A stretch of 64,000 nt of DNA from CBDIHH01 sp965279095. Its GTDB lineage: Bacteria; Pseudomonadota; Alphaproteobacteria; Caulobacterales; Caulobacteraceae. Of this stretch, positions 8,993-16,658 are shown one piece after another. Within the stretch, counting starts at the first letter, position 1. Every line of letters starts with the position of its first letter. The translations under genes and the position numbers were made by a program. The stretch is from NCBI GenBank assembly GCA_965279095.1, contig CBDIHH010000006.1, positions 186,001-250,000 of the forward strand, read 5' to 3'. The notes beneath the pieces were generated by a model that saw only the letters and a program-made list of their open reading frames with translations, did no database searches and was not told the origin of the DNA.

Positions 8993-9019
8993 GCGGCGAT
9001 AGCGGTTTTCTATCGCCGC
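8993..9019. promoter_or_regulatory. Candidate LysR-type operator
   Basis: Perfect ten-base arms GCGGCGATAG (8993-9002) and CTATCGCCGC (9010-9019) are separated by seven bases (CGGTTTT). The core ATAG-N7-CTAT matches the spacing of LysR-family recognition boxes (T-N11-A). It lies in the 175-base gap between the divergent GPH carrier and nitrilase-like genes, and two LysR genes are encoded nearby. The match in geometry is seen; binding is inference. Confidence 0.55.
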
Positions 9020-9092
9020 CTCATTAATTCGTCTGGCCAGGAGGCAGCCGCCCCGACGATAGGGGGAGCCGGCGACCAGGGGGCGCCGCGCG

Positions 9093-10139
9093 ATGATCCA
9101 GCCCTATGTCATGGCCATGTGCCAGCCGACCACCCAGGTGATCTTCGGCCCAGGCGGCGTGCTGCTGCCCCAGGTGCTGGACGCCAATGTCGAGCATTAT
9201 TGCGCCCTCATCGAAGAGGCGGCGCGAGCCCATGGCGCCCGGCTGATCGCCTTTCCCCAGTTTGGCCTGTGCGGCTACGCCCCCGGCCTGACCATCGACA
9301 ACTGGATCGACGCCAGCCTGACCTTCCCGGGCCCGCACCTGGAGCGGATCGGCCAGGCGGCCAAGGCGGCCGGCGCCCATGTGGTGGTCCAGGCCACCGA
9401 GCGGCACGCGGCCTTCCCCGATCGCTACTTCATCTCGGCCTGCCTGATCGGGCCGGACGGCGGTCTCGCCCTGACCTACCGCAAGCACTATTCGATCTCC
9501 CTGCGCACCAGCCCCATCGACGTGCTGGACGCCTTCGTCGAGGCGTTCGGCCGCGAGGCCCTGTATCCGGTGGCGGACACGCCCCTGGGGCGCATCGGCC
9601 TGGTCATCGGGGCGGAGCCGCACTGGCCGGAGGGGGTCCGCTCCCTGGCCCTGAAGGGGGCGGAGATCATCATCAACCCCGTCGCGACCGCCCCGACCCT
9701 GGACTATATGGGCCGGGCCGGGGCGGCGGCCGCGCGGCCGGCGCGGGCGTTCGAGAACATGGTCTATCTGGGCATGGCCAACATGGGCGCCTTCACGCCG
9801 CCCGGAGGGGCTGCCAGCGCCGACGCGCCCCTGCCGCCGCCGTCCCAGATCTGGGACTATGACGGGGCCCTGGTCGGCGTCGCGCCCCAGGCGCCGGACC
9901 AGTTCGCCCTCGCGACCATCGACATCGAGGCCCTGCGGCGCGCCCGCGCCAAGCCCACCGCCAACTTCATCGCCCAACTGCAGCCCATCCACGAGGACCC
10001 CGGCGCCCCGGCCCTGTGGCCGCCCAACGCCTTCGCCGATCGCCGGGCCGAGACCTACGGCGAACTGCTCCAGGTCGAGGCGGCGGTATGGCGGCGCCTG
10101 CAGGACTCCGGACGGGCGGTGGGGCCGACAACGGAGTGA
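9093..10139 (+). CDS. Nitrilase-superfamily protein lacking catalytic Glu and Cys
   Basis: The 348-residue protein has the carbon-nitrogen hydrolase sandwich pattern: LIAFPQFGLCGY (51-62), LTYRKHYS (128-135) and GRIGLVIGAEPHWPEG (167-181), then GAEIIINP. In active members these blocks supply Glu (FPE), Lys (RK) and Cys (ICxD/E). Here Lys131 is present, but Glu is Gln56 and the Cys position is Gly173. The fold is clear; amide or nitrile hydrolysis by the normal mechanism is unlikely. It may bind a ligand, act as a scaffold or have a changed chemistry. It is transcribed alone, divergent from the GPH carrier. Confidence 0.85.
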   Translation: MIQPYVMAMCQPTTQVIFGPGGVLLPQVLDANVEHYCALIEEAARAHGARLIAFPQFGLCGYAPGLTIDNWIDASLTFPGPHLERIGQAAKAAGAHVVVQATERHAAFPDRYFISACLIGPDGGLALTYRKHYSISLRTSPIDVLDAFVEAFGREALYPVADTPLGRIGLVIGAEPHWPEGVRSLALKGAEIIINPVATAPTLDYMGRAGAAAARPARAFENMVYLGMANMGAFTPPGGAASADAPLPPPSQIWDYDGALVGVAPQAPDQFALATIDIEALRRARAKPTANFIAQLQPIHEDPGAPALWPPNAFADRRAETYGELLQVEAAVWRRLQDSGRAVGPTTE

Positions 10140-10203
10140 GATCGACGGCGCACGCCATGATCGAGTGAAGCTTGCGCAATGCCCTCTCCGCCCCCGACCG
10201 CAG

Positions 10204-10249
10204 GGCGGGGGAGGGGGACCGCCGGCCATCGGCCGGGGGTGGAGGGGGC
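10204..10249. repeat. GC-rich hairpin repeat, family copy
   Basis: The flank GCGGGGGAGGGGGACC is followed by a central CCGGCC/GGCCGG stem and GGTGGAGGGGGC-like sequence. The same outer flanks with a different central stem occur at 28938-28974 and, on the other strand, at 59721-59760. Located between the converging nitrilase-like and prpE genes. Confidence 0.7.
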
Positions 10250-10312
10250 TGCGCGGCGATAGCCGGCCAGGGCGGCGCCGCCCCTTCCGCGGCAGGAGAG
10301 GCCCCTCCTCGA

Positions 10313-10345
10313 CCGTCATCGTCCGGTCAAGCCGGACGATGACGG
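10313..10345. terminator. Probable bidirectional terminator
   Basis: Fourteen-base perfect arms CCGTCATCGTCCGG (10313-10326) and CCGGACGATGACGG (10332-10345) enclose the loop TCAAG. It lies nine bases after the stop of prpE and between two converging genes, the expected position for a shared terminator. There is no long T-run, only AATTT on the + side, so factor-independent strength is uncertain. Confidence 0.6.
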
Positions 10346-10353
10346 AATTTCGG

Positions 10354-12252
10354 CTAGCCGGTTGGCTTCGGGGGGTAGCCGATCTTCGCCAGGGCCTCGC
10401 GGACCCGGTCCAGGGTGGCGGGATCCTCGATGGTCGGGGGCGTCTCGAAGGGCTCGCCGTCGGCGATCTTGCGGATCGCGGCCCGCAGCACCTTGCCCGA
10501 GCGGGTCTTGGGCAGATGGGTCACCAGGGCCACCGACTTGAACGACGCCACCGGGCCGATGACCTCGCGCACCTGGCGCACCAGGGCCTCGCACAGGGCG
10601 TCGTCGCCGCCCTCGCGACCGGGGCGGGGCGCCACCAGGGCCACGGGGACCATGCCCTTCAGGGCGTCCGCCGCGCCCACCACGGCGCATTCGGCCACAT
10701 CGGGATGGGCCGACAGGGCCTGCTCCATCGCCCCGGTGGACAGGCGGTGGCCGGCGACGTTGATGATGTCGTCGGTGCGGCTCATGACATGGACGTAGCC
10801 GTCGTCGTCGATGAAGCCGGCGTCCCCGGTGTTGTAGACCCCCGGATGCGCCTCGAACGCCTTGAGGAAGCCGTCGGGGTTGTTCCACAGGCCGGCGTAG
10901 CAGCCGGGCGGCAAAGGCTGGCGGATGACGATGTCGCCGGTCTCGCCCGCCGGCTCCGCCTGATCGGATGGGCCCAGGACCGCGAAGTCGAACCCTGGAA
11001 CCGGGTGGCCGGCGCTGCCGTGGCGCACCGGCCGGCCGCCCAGGCCGAGGCAGGCGGCCAGGGCGGGCCAGCCCAGCTCGGTCTGCCACCAGTGGTCGAT
11101 CACCGGGCGCCCCAGGACCTGCTCGGCCCAGGCCACGGTGTTGGGGTCGGCGCGCTCGCCCGCCAGGAACAGGGCGCGCAGGCTGGACAGGTCGCTGGCG
11201 TCGACGAAGGCGCCGCGGGGGTCGTCGCGCTTGACGGCCCGGATGCCCGTGGGGGCGGTGAAGAATACGCTGACCCCGTGCCGCTCGATGGTGCGCCAGA
11301 AGGCGCCCGCGTCCGGGGTGCCCACGGGCTTGCCCTCGTAGAGCACCGTGGCGCACCCGTGCAGCAGCGGGCCGTAGACGATGTAGCTGTGCCCGACGAC
11401 CCAGCCGATATCGGACGCCGCCCAGAACACCTCGCCCGGCCGCACCCCGTAGACATGGGCCATGCTCCAGGCGAGGGCGACGGCGTGGCCGCCGTTGTCG
11501 CGCACCACGCCCTTGGGAACGCCCGTCGTGCCGGAGGTGTAGAGGATGTAGAGCGGGTCGGTGGCGGCGACGCTGACGCAGCCGGCCGGCGCGGCGACGG
11601 CCAGGGCCTGCGCCCAGTCCAGGTCGCGACCAGCGACCAGAGTCGCGGTCAACTGCGGCCGTTGCAGGATGAGGCATCGCGCGACCGGGTGGGTCGCCAG
11701 GTCCAGGGCCTCGTCCAGCAGGGGCTTGTAGGCCACCAGCCGGGAGGGCTCCAGGCCGCACGAGGCGCTGACGATCACCGTCGGCGTGGCGTCGTCGATG
11801 CGCTTGGCCAGCTCCCGCGCCGAGAAGCCGCCGAACACCACCGAGTGGATGGCGCCCAGGCGGGCGCAGGCCAGCATGGCGAACACCGCCTCTGGCACCA
11901 TCGGCATGTAGACGATGACGCGGTCGCCGTGGCCCACCCCCTGCGCCGCGAGCATGCCGGCGACGCGGGCGACGGCGTCCTGGAGCTCTGCGAAGGTGTA
12001 GCTGCGCACCACCCCGGCCAGGGGGCTGTCATAGATCAGCGCGGGCTGGTCGGCGCGGCCGTTCAGCACGTGCCGGTCCACGGCGTTGTAGCAGGTGTTG
12101 AGCCGGCCGCCCTCGAACCACCGCACCAGGGGCCCACGGTCCTGCGACACCACCCGGTCGAAGGGCCGGTCCCAGTCGATGGCCTGGGCGGCGCGCCGCC
12201 AGAACGCCTCCGGATCGGTCAGGGAGGCCTGATGTTCGGCGGCTTGGGTCAT
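10354..12252 (-). CDS. prpE: Propionyl-CoA synthetase (PrpE-type acyl-CoA synthetase)
   Basis: This 632-residue cytosolic enzyme should convert propionate or a similar short acid, ATP and CoA to acyl-CoA, AMP and PPi. It has the ACS N-terminal block (FEGGRLNTCYNAVDRHV, 46-62), the AMP-binding loop YTSGTTGVPKG (238-248) extended by VVRDNGGHAVAL as in PrpE rather than acetyl-CoA synthetase, the HWWQTELGWP block, and the C-terminal catalytic lysine in PKTRSGK (Lys587), the site usually controlled by acetylation. It starts five bases after the stop of the PEP mutase/isocitrate lyase-family gene, suggesting an operon that handles C3 products of the island. Confidence 0.88.
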   Translation of the reverse strand: MTQAAEHQASLTDPEAFWRRAAQAIDWDRPFDRVVSQDRGPLVRWFEGGRLNTCYNAVDRHVLNGRADQPALIYDSPLAGVVRSYTFAELQDAVARVAGMLAAQGVGHGDRVIVYMPMVPEAVFAMLACARLGAIHSVVFGGFSARELAKRIDDATPTVIVSASCGLEPSRLVAYKPLLDEALDLATHPVARCLILQRPQLTATLVAGRDLDWAQALAVAAPAGCVSVAATDPLYILYTSGTTGVPKGVVRDNGGHAVALAWSMAHVYGVRPGEVFWAASDIGWVVGHSYIVYGPLLHGCATVLYEGKPVGTPDAGAFWRTIERHGVSVFFTAPTGIRAVKRDDPRGAFVDASDLSSLRALFLAGERADPNTVAWAEQVLGRPVIDHWWQTELGWPALAACLGLGGRPVRHGSAGHPVPGFDFAVLGPSDQAEPAGETGDIVIRQPLPPGCYAGLWNNPDGFLKAFEAHPGVYNTGDAGFIDDDGYVHVMSRTDDIINVAGHRLSTGAMEQALSAHPDVAECAVVGAADALKGMVPVALVAPRPGREGGDDALCEALVRQVREVIGPVASFKSVALVTHLPKTRSGKVLRAAIRKIADGEPFETPPTIEDPATLDRVREALAKIGYPPKPTG

Positions 12253-12257
12253 GATCG

Positions 12258-13142
12258 TCAGTCCATCCAGGCGTAGGCGTCGGCCTGGGCGATGAAGGCG
12301 GGGGAGCCGATCAGCCGGTTCAGGTCGGCGGGCTTGAGCGCCAGGGCGGCGAAGGCGGCGGCCTTGTCGTCGGCGCGCAGACCCGCCAGAGCGGCCCGGG
12401 CGGCGGCGGCGATGGTCTGCGCCAGGACGCCGGGAAACAGGGCCATGGCGTAGCCGATTTCGGCCAGTTCGGTCTCGGTCGAGGGCAGGGCCGGGGAGAC
12501 ATCCAGCACATTGTGCAGCAGGGGCGCCCGGCCGCCGACCACGGCCACGAGCCGGCGCATCTGGTCGCGGTCGGCGAGGGCTTCCACGAAGATCATGTCG
12601 GCGCCCGCCTCGGCAAAGGCGTCGGCCCGGCGCAGGGCCTCGTCGAGCCCCAGGCTGGAGGCCGCGTCGGTGCGGGCGCTGATGACGAAGGCGTCGTCCT
12701 GGCGGGCGTCCTGGGCCGCCTTGATCTTGCCGACCATCTCGGCGAGGGGAACCAGCGGCCGGGCGGTGAGGGCGCCGGGGCGCTTCACCGCCACCTGGTC
12801 CTCGATCTGCAGGCCCGAAGCGCCGGCGCGCTCGAATTGGCGGGTCACGCGCATCAGGTTGACCGCATTGCCGAAGCCGCTGTCGGCGTCGACCAGGATC
12901 GGAACCTGGACCCGGTCGCGAATCCGCTCGATCACCTGGGCGATCTCGGGCGCCGCCATCAGCCCCACGTCGGGCCGGGCCAGCTGGGTGTAGGCCAGGG
13001 CCGAGCCCGCCAGGAACACCGCCTCGAAGCCGGCGTCCACGGCGAGGGCGGCGGTCATGGCGTCGTGAACCCCCGGCGCGGCCAGCAGAGCCGGCGCCGC
13101 CAGGAGCCGCCGCAGTCGGGTCGTGTGTCGGTCCGCGTCCAT
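12258..13142 (-). CDS. Isocitrate lyase/PEP mutase-family protein
   Basis: ATG 13142, preceded by a GAGGCGAG purine-rich site, gives a 294-residue TIM-barrel protein; the longer upstream frame has no coherent N-terminus. Family marks are PGVHDAMTAALA, ILVDADSGFGN (metal-binding Asp85 and Asp87) and GLQIEDQVAVKRPGAL. Methylisocitrate and oxaloacetate lyases carry KRCG with a catalytic Cys on the flexible loop; here Pro122 occupies that position. The enzyme may therefore be a hydrolase, decarboxylase or bond-cleaving variant rather than PrpB. It is first in an operon with prpE and divergent from the hydrolase/cupin/OCD operon. Confidence 0.85.
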   Translation of the reverse strand: MDADRHTTRLRRLLAAPALLAAPGVHDAMTAALAVDAGFEAVFLAGSALAYTQLARPDVGLMAAPEIAQVIERIRDRVQVPILVDADSGFGNAVNLMRVTRQFERAGASGLQIEDQVAVKRPGALTARPLVPLAEMVGKIKAAQDARQDDAFVISARTDAASSLGLDEALRRADAFAEAGADMIFVEALADRDQMRRLVAVVGGRAPLLHNVLDVSPALPSTETELAEIGYAMALFPGVLAQTIAAAARAALAGLRADDKAAAFAALALKPADLNRLIGSPAFIAQADAYAWMD

Positions 13143-13225
13143 CTCGCCTCGCCTCGTCCGCGCCATCGGCGCAGGCCCGGCCAGCCGCGTCAAATGCACA
13201 GTATGGCTTGGCCTATGACGGTCAA

Positions 13226-13245
13226 GCATGGCGCCCGCGCCATGC
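13226..13245. promoter_or_regulatory. Candidate operator palindrome
   Basis: GCATGGCGCCCGCGCCATGC is a perfect inverted repeat of two nine-base arms with a two-base centre. It lies in the 208-base gap between the divergent PEP mutase-family/prpE and hydrolase operons, where a shared regulator could bind. No regulator is assigned. Confidence 0.45.
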
Positions 13246-13350
13246 AGCGTGGCTATAGGGGCAGGACCACAAGGCATTGTCCAAGTCGCCCCCAGGCGCC
13301 TAACCATGGGTCATGGCCGATCCGACCTCCAGCCGCGGGAGCGCCCGCCT

Positions 13351-14145
13351 ATGCCGCTGATCCCCATCCGCGACGGGGCGCTGCACGTGGAGATCCTGGG
13401 CGCCGGGCCGCCCTTGCTGCTGGTGGCGGGGCTGGGCGGCCGGGGCGCCTTCTGGCGCGCCCAGGCGAGCGTGTTCGCCGCGCATTTCCAGGTGGTGCTG
13501 CATGACCATCGCGGGGTGGGCGCCAGCGCCCGCACGGGGGTGTGCTCCAGCACCGCCCAGATGGCCGACGACGTGATCCAGCTGATGGACGCGCTGCAGA
13601 TCGACCGCGCCAGCCTGGTGGGCCATTCCACCGGCGGGGCGATCGGCCAGCACCTCGCCCTGGATCATCCGCACCGGCTGGACCGTCTGGTGCTGAGCGC
13701 CAGCTGGCCGGGGCCCAGCCCCCTGTTTTTGGCCACCTTCGCCCTGCGCCGGCGGATACTGCAGACCCTGGGGGCCGACGCCTATCTGATGCAGGGAACC
13801 CTGCTGGGGGCGCCGGCCGGGTGGCTTCACGACCGTTTCGTGGACGAGCAGGCCTACCTCGCCGAGCGCCGCGCCGGCTTTCCCGAGATCGCCGAGGAGT
13901 TGGCCCGCATCGACGCGGTCACCGGTCACGACCTGCGCGCGCGGCTGCCGGCGATCACCGCCCCGACCCTGGCCATCTGCGCCCAGGACGACCAGCTGAC
14001 GCCGGTGGGTTTCACCCGCGAGATGGCCGCGGCCATCCCCGGCGCCGAGATCGAGATCCTGCCCACCGGGGGCCACTTCTGCCCTCAGACCGTTCCCGAG
14101 GCCTACAACCGCCGGGTTCTCGCATTCCTCACGGAGGCCGCATGA
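13351..14145 (+). CDS. Alpha/beta hydrolase
   Basis: ATG 13351, with CGGGAGCG upstream, gives 264 residues; an in-frame extension exists but lacks fold features. The alpha/beta-hydrolase elements are present: GAGPPLLLVAGLGG (17-30, oxyanion region), HDHRGVGAS (51-59), nucleophile elbow GHSTGG with Ser93, acid in AQDDQLTP (Asp213/214), and His242 in GGHF. The pattern resembles 3-oxoadipate enol-lactonases and RutD-like hydrolases. The stop overlaps the cupin start by four bases, and the OCD gene follows with overlap, so the three form one operon. Ester, lactone or enol-lactone cleavage is likely; the substrate is unknown. Confidence 0.88.
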   Translation: MPLIPIRDGALHVEILGAGPPLLLVAGLGGRGAFWRAQASVFAAHFQVVLHDHRGVGASARTGVCSSTAQMADDVIQLMDALQIDRASLVGHSTGGAIGQHLALDHPHRLDRLVLSASWPGPSPLFLATFALRRRILQTLGADAYLMQGTLLGAPAGWLHDRFVDEQAYLAERRAGFPEIAEELARIDAVTGHDLRARLPAITAPTLAICAQDDQLTPVGFTREMAAAIPGAEIEILPTGGHFCPQTVPEAYNRRVLAFLTEAA

Positions 14146-14630
14146 GCGATCGCGCCATCCACCCCGCCGTCGTCGTCGGCCCCGACGAGGGGGTGTCCCT
14201 GTGGCAGCCGATGCCGTCGCGCGGCTATGTCACGGTGAAGCTGACGCCCCAGACCATGCCCTACGACACCTTCTCGTCGGGCATCCAGGTGCTGCCGCCG
14301 GGCTGCCACGTGCGCGAGCACGGCCATCAGCGCAATCACGAGCTGATCTTCGTCTACGAGGGAAGCGGGACCCTGGTCCTCGACGGCGTGCCCCAGTCGC
14401 TGGAGGCGGGCTCCACGGTGCTGTTCACCCGCGACGTCCAGCACGTGGTCGAGAACACTGGCGACGTCGACATGAAGCTGTTCTGGGTGTTCTTCCCCCC
14501 GGGGCTGGAGGACTGGTTCGAAGCCATCGGCCGGCCGCGCGCGCCGGGCGAGCCGATGCCTGAGCCCTTCGCCCGCCCGGACGATGTGGCGCAGATCATG
14601 GCGCGGATGCGCTTTTCCCCGCCGCGCTGA
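14142..14630 (+). CDS. Cupin-domain protein
   Basis: This 162-residue protein starts in the ATGA overlap with the hydrolase stop. A single cupin barrel is visible: GIQVLPPGCHVREHGHQRNHELIFVYEGSG holds motif 1 metal ligands (His in REHGHQRNHE with the Glu), and VLFTRDVQHVVENTGDVDMK gives motif 2 with its His. The C-terminal tail after WFEAIGRPRAPGEPMPEP resembles cupins found with catabolic oxygenases. It is probably a small metal-binding isomerase, dioxygenase or sensor in the hydrolase/OCD operon. Its stop overlaps the next start by one base. Confidence 0.82.
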   Translation: MSDRAIHPAVVVGPDEGVSLWQPMPSRGYVTVKLTPQTMPYDTFSSGIQVLPPGCHVREHGHQRNHELIFVYEGSGTLVLDGVPQSLEAGSTVLFTRDVQHVVENTGDVDMKLFWVFFPPGLEDWFEAIGRPRAPGEPMPEPFARPDDVAQIMARMRFSPPR

Positions 14631-15604
14631 TGCTGATCCTCACGAGGTCCGACATCGAGCGGCTGCTGCCCATCGAGGCCTGTATCGACGCCATGGACGG
14701 GGCCATGCGCGCCGCCTCGGCCGGGGATGTGGTCCTGCCCCTGCGCCAGGCCATGGCCATCCCGGGCACGGCGGGCAAGATGGTGCTGATGCCGGGATGG
14801 CTGGGGGGTCAGGACCCGGTGTTCGACGTCAAGATCGTCTCCAAGTTCCCGCGCGCGGCGGGCTCGGCCCACGGCACCCATGTGGGGGCGGTGATGCTGT
14901 TCGACGCCCGCGACGGCCTGCCCATCGCCCTGCTGGAAGGGGGCAGTCTCACCGCCATCCGCACCGCCGCCGCCAGCGCCCTGGCCACCCGGGTGCTGGC
15001 GCGCCAGGACGCCCAGGTGCTGGCGGTCCTGGGCGCCGGCGAACAGGCCCGCAACCATGTGCGGGCGATGCGCGCGGTGCGGCCTATCGAGAAGGTCCTG
15101 GTGTGGGCGCGCGACGCGGCCAAGGCGCGCGCCTTCGCGGCAAGCATCGAGGGCGGGGCCGAGGCCGTGGCCGACGCCCGCTCCGCAGTCGAGGCGGCCG
15201 ACATCGTCTGCACCACCACCTCGGCCACGGATCCGATCCTGGAGGGGGCCTGGCTGAAGGCCGGCGCCCACCTCAACTTGGTCGGCTCGGCCATCCCCAC
15301 CGCCGCCGAGGCCGACGCCGAGGCGGTGGCCCGCAGCCGCTACTTCGTCGACCACCGCCCCGCCGCCCTGGCCGAGGCCGGCGAGCTGAAGCGCGCCATC
15401 GAGGCGGGCGCGGTGACCGCCGATCACATCGCCGGGGAGATCGGCGAGGTGCTGCTCGGCCGCGTCCAGGGGCGGCGGGGCGACGGCGAGATCACCCTCT
15501 ACAAATCCCTCGGCATCGCCGCCCAGGACCTCGCCGCCGCCCGCAGCGCCGTGGCCGCCGCCCGCGCCGCGGGCGCGGGGGTGGAGATGGACCTGTCGGC
15601 CTGA
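14630..15604 (+). CDS. Ornithine cyclodeaminase/mu-crystallin family oxidoreductase
   Basis: The 324-residue NAD(P)-binding protein begins MLILTRSDIERLLP, typical of the family. It contains the HGTHVGAVMLFDARDGLPIALLEGGSLTAIRTAAASALA substrate/tetramer region and the Rossmann motif LAVLGAGEQARNHV (about 129-142). Members include ornithine cyclodeaminase, alanine dehydrogenase of archaea and imine/ketimine reductases. It is the last gene of the hydrolase-cupin-OCD operon (TGATG overlap). In this setting a ketimine or keto-acid reduction step is plausible; the amino-acid specificity cannot be read. Confidence 0.87.
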   Translation: MLILTRSDIERLLPIEACIDAMDGAMRAASAGDVVLPLRQAMAIPGTAGKMVLMPGWLGGQDPVFDVKIVSKFPRAAGSAHGTHVGAVMLFDARDGLPIALLEGGSLTAIRTAAASALATRVLARQDAQVLAVLGAGEQARNHVRAMRAVRPIEKVLVWARDAAKARAFAASIEGGAEAVADARSAVEAADIVCTTTSATDPILEGAWLKAGAHLNLVGSAIPTAAEADAEAVARSRYFVDHRPAALAEAGELKRAIEAGAVTADHIAGEIGEVLLGRVQGRRGDGEITLYKSLGIAAQDLAAARSAVAAARAAGAGVEMDLSA

Positions 15605-15714
15605 GGAGGGCCGCCTGCGCCGATATGCACTGATGGGCCGGGATAGAGCATCACGATGCGCTCTTGACATGTCTTGCCCCGGGCCTGGAGATTGACCCCT
15701 CGGAGGGGCCCGAC

Positions 15715-16632
15715 ATGGAACTGCGCCATCTGCGTCATCTGGCGGCGGTGATCGAGCTGGAGAACGTGTCCAAGGCGGCCGTGCTGCTGGCGATCAGCCA
15801 GCCGGCCCTGACCCGCTCGATCCAGATGCTGGAGGAGATCGTCGGAGCGCCCCTGATCGAGCGGCGGCCGCGGGGGGTCGTGCCCACCCCCGCCGGCGAG
15901 GCCCTCTACCGCCACGCCAAGCTGATCCTGTCGGAGACCCGGCGGGCGCGCGAGGATGTGGCCGCCATCAAGAGCGGCGCCCGCGGCAATCTGCGCCTCG
16001 GCATCGCCTCGATGTTCGCCGAACGGATCGTCGACCGGGCCCTTTGCGACTTCTCGGCCGAGCATCCCGAGGCCGGGATCGTGGTCACCGAGGGCTATTT
16101 CGAGGAGCTGCTGCCTTCCCTGCAGGAGGGGCGGCTGGACATGGTGTTCTGCAACCTGCCCGGCGCGGCGGTGCCCGATGGCCTGTCGGTGGAGCCGATC
16201 CTCGACGTGCGCGCCACCATGGTCGCCAACGGCGCCCACCCCCTGGCCCAGAAGTCAGTGGTCACCCGCGAGGACCTGGCCGAGGCCCGCTGGGTGGTGG
16301 TCAACCAGCCGCACATGCGCGACTACCTGGACCACTTCTTCGGCGTCCAGGGGCTGCAGATGCGCCGGCCCCTGATCCAGACCAATTCCCTGCCCCTGAT
16401 CCGATCGCTGGTGGCGGGGGGAGACTTCGTCAGCATCCTGCCCGAGATCCTCACCAAGCCCGACCTGGCGGACGGCCGGCTGAAGCGGTTGAAGATCCCC
16501 GGCGGCGAGATCCTTCGACAGGCCGGCATCATCCGCCGCATCCAGTCCGCCGCCAGCGCCGCCGATGAGGCCAGCCTGAAGAACTTCCTGATGATCCTGC
16601 GGCGCATCTGCGCGGAGGACGCGGTGGTGTGA
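15715..16632 (+). CDS. LysR-type transcriptional regulator
   Basis: ATG 15715, preceded by GGAGGGG, gives 305 residues. The N-terminal winged helix reads MELRHLRHLAAVIELENVSKAAVLLAISQPALTRSI with the usual helix-turn-helix, followed by a PBP2-type effector domain (GNLRLGIASMFAER to DFVSILPEILTK). It is a DNA-binding regulator that responds to a small inducer. It follows the OCD gene by 110 bases in the same direction and converges with the GPH carrier/cupin pair. Its targets are probably neighbouring catabolic operons. Confidence 0.9.
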   Translation: MELRHLRHLAAVIELENVSKAAVLLAISQPALTRSIQMLEEIVGAPLIERRPRGVVPTPAGEALYRHAKLILSETRRAREDVAAIKSGARGNLRLGIASMFAERIVDRALCDFSAEHPEAGIVVTEGYFEELLPSLQEGRLDMVFCNLPGAAVPDGLSVEPILDVRATMVANGAHPLAQKSVVTREDLAEARWVVVNQPHMRDYLDHFFGVQGLQMRRPLIQTNSLPLIRSLVAGGDFVSILPEILTKPDLADGRLKRLKIPGGEILRQAGIIRRIQSAASAADEASLKNFLMILRRICAEDAVV

Positions 16633-16658
16633 ACCGCCGGGGCCGCTGGCCCCGCGCC

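Noticed and set aside
10141..10353. Possible small gene between the nitrilase-like gene and prpE
   Set aside because: The stretch is explained by a GC-rich hairpin repeat and a terminator-like inverted repeat; no frame has a ribosome site or plausible protein.
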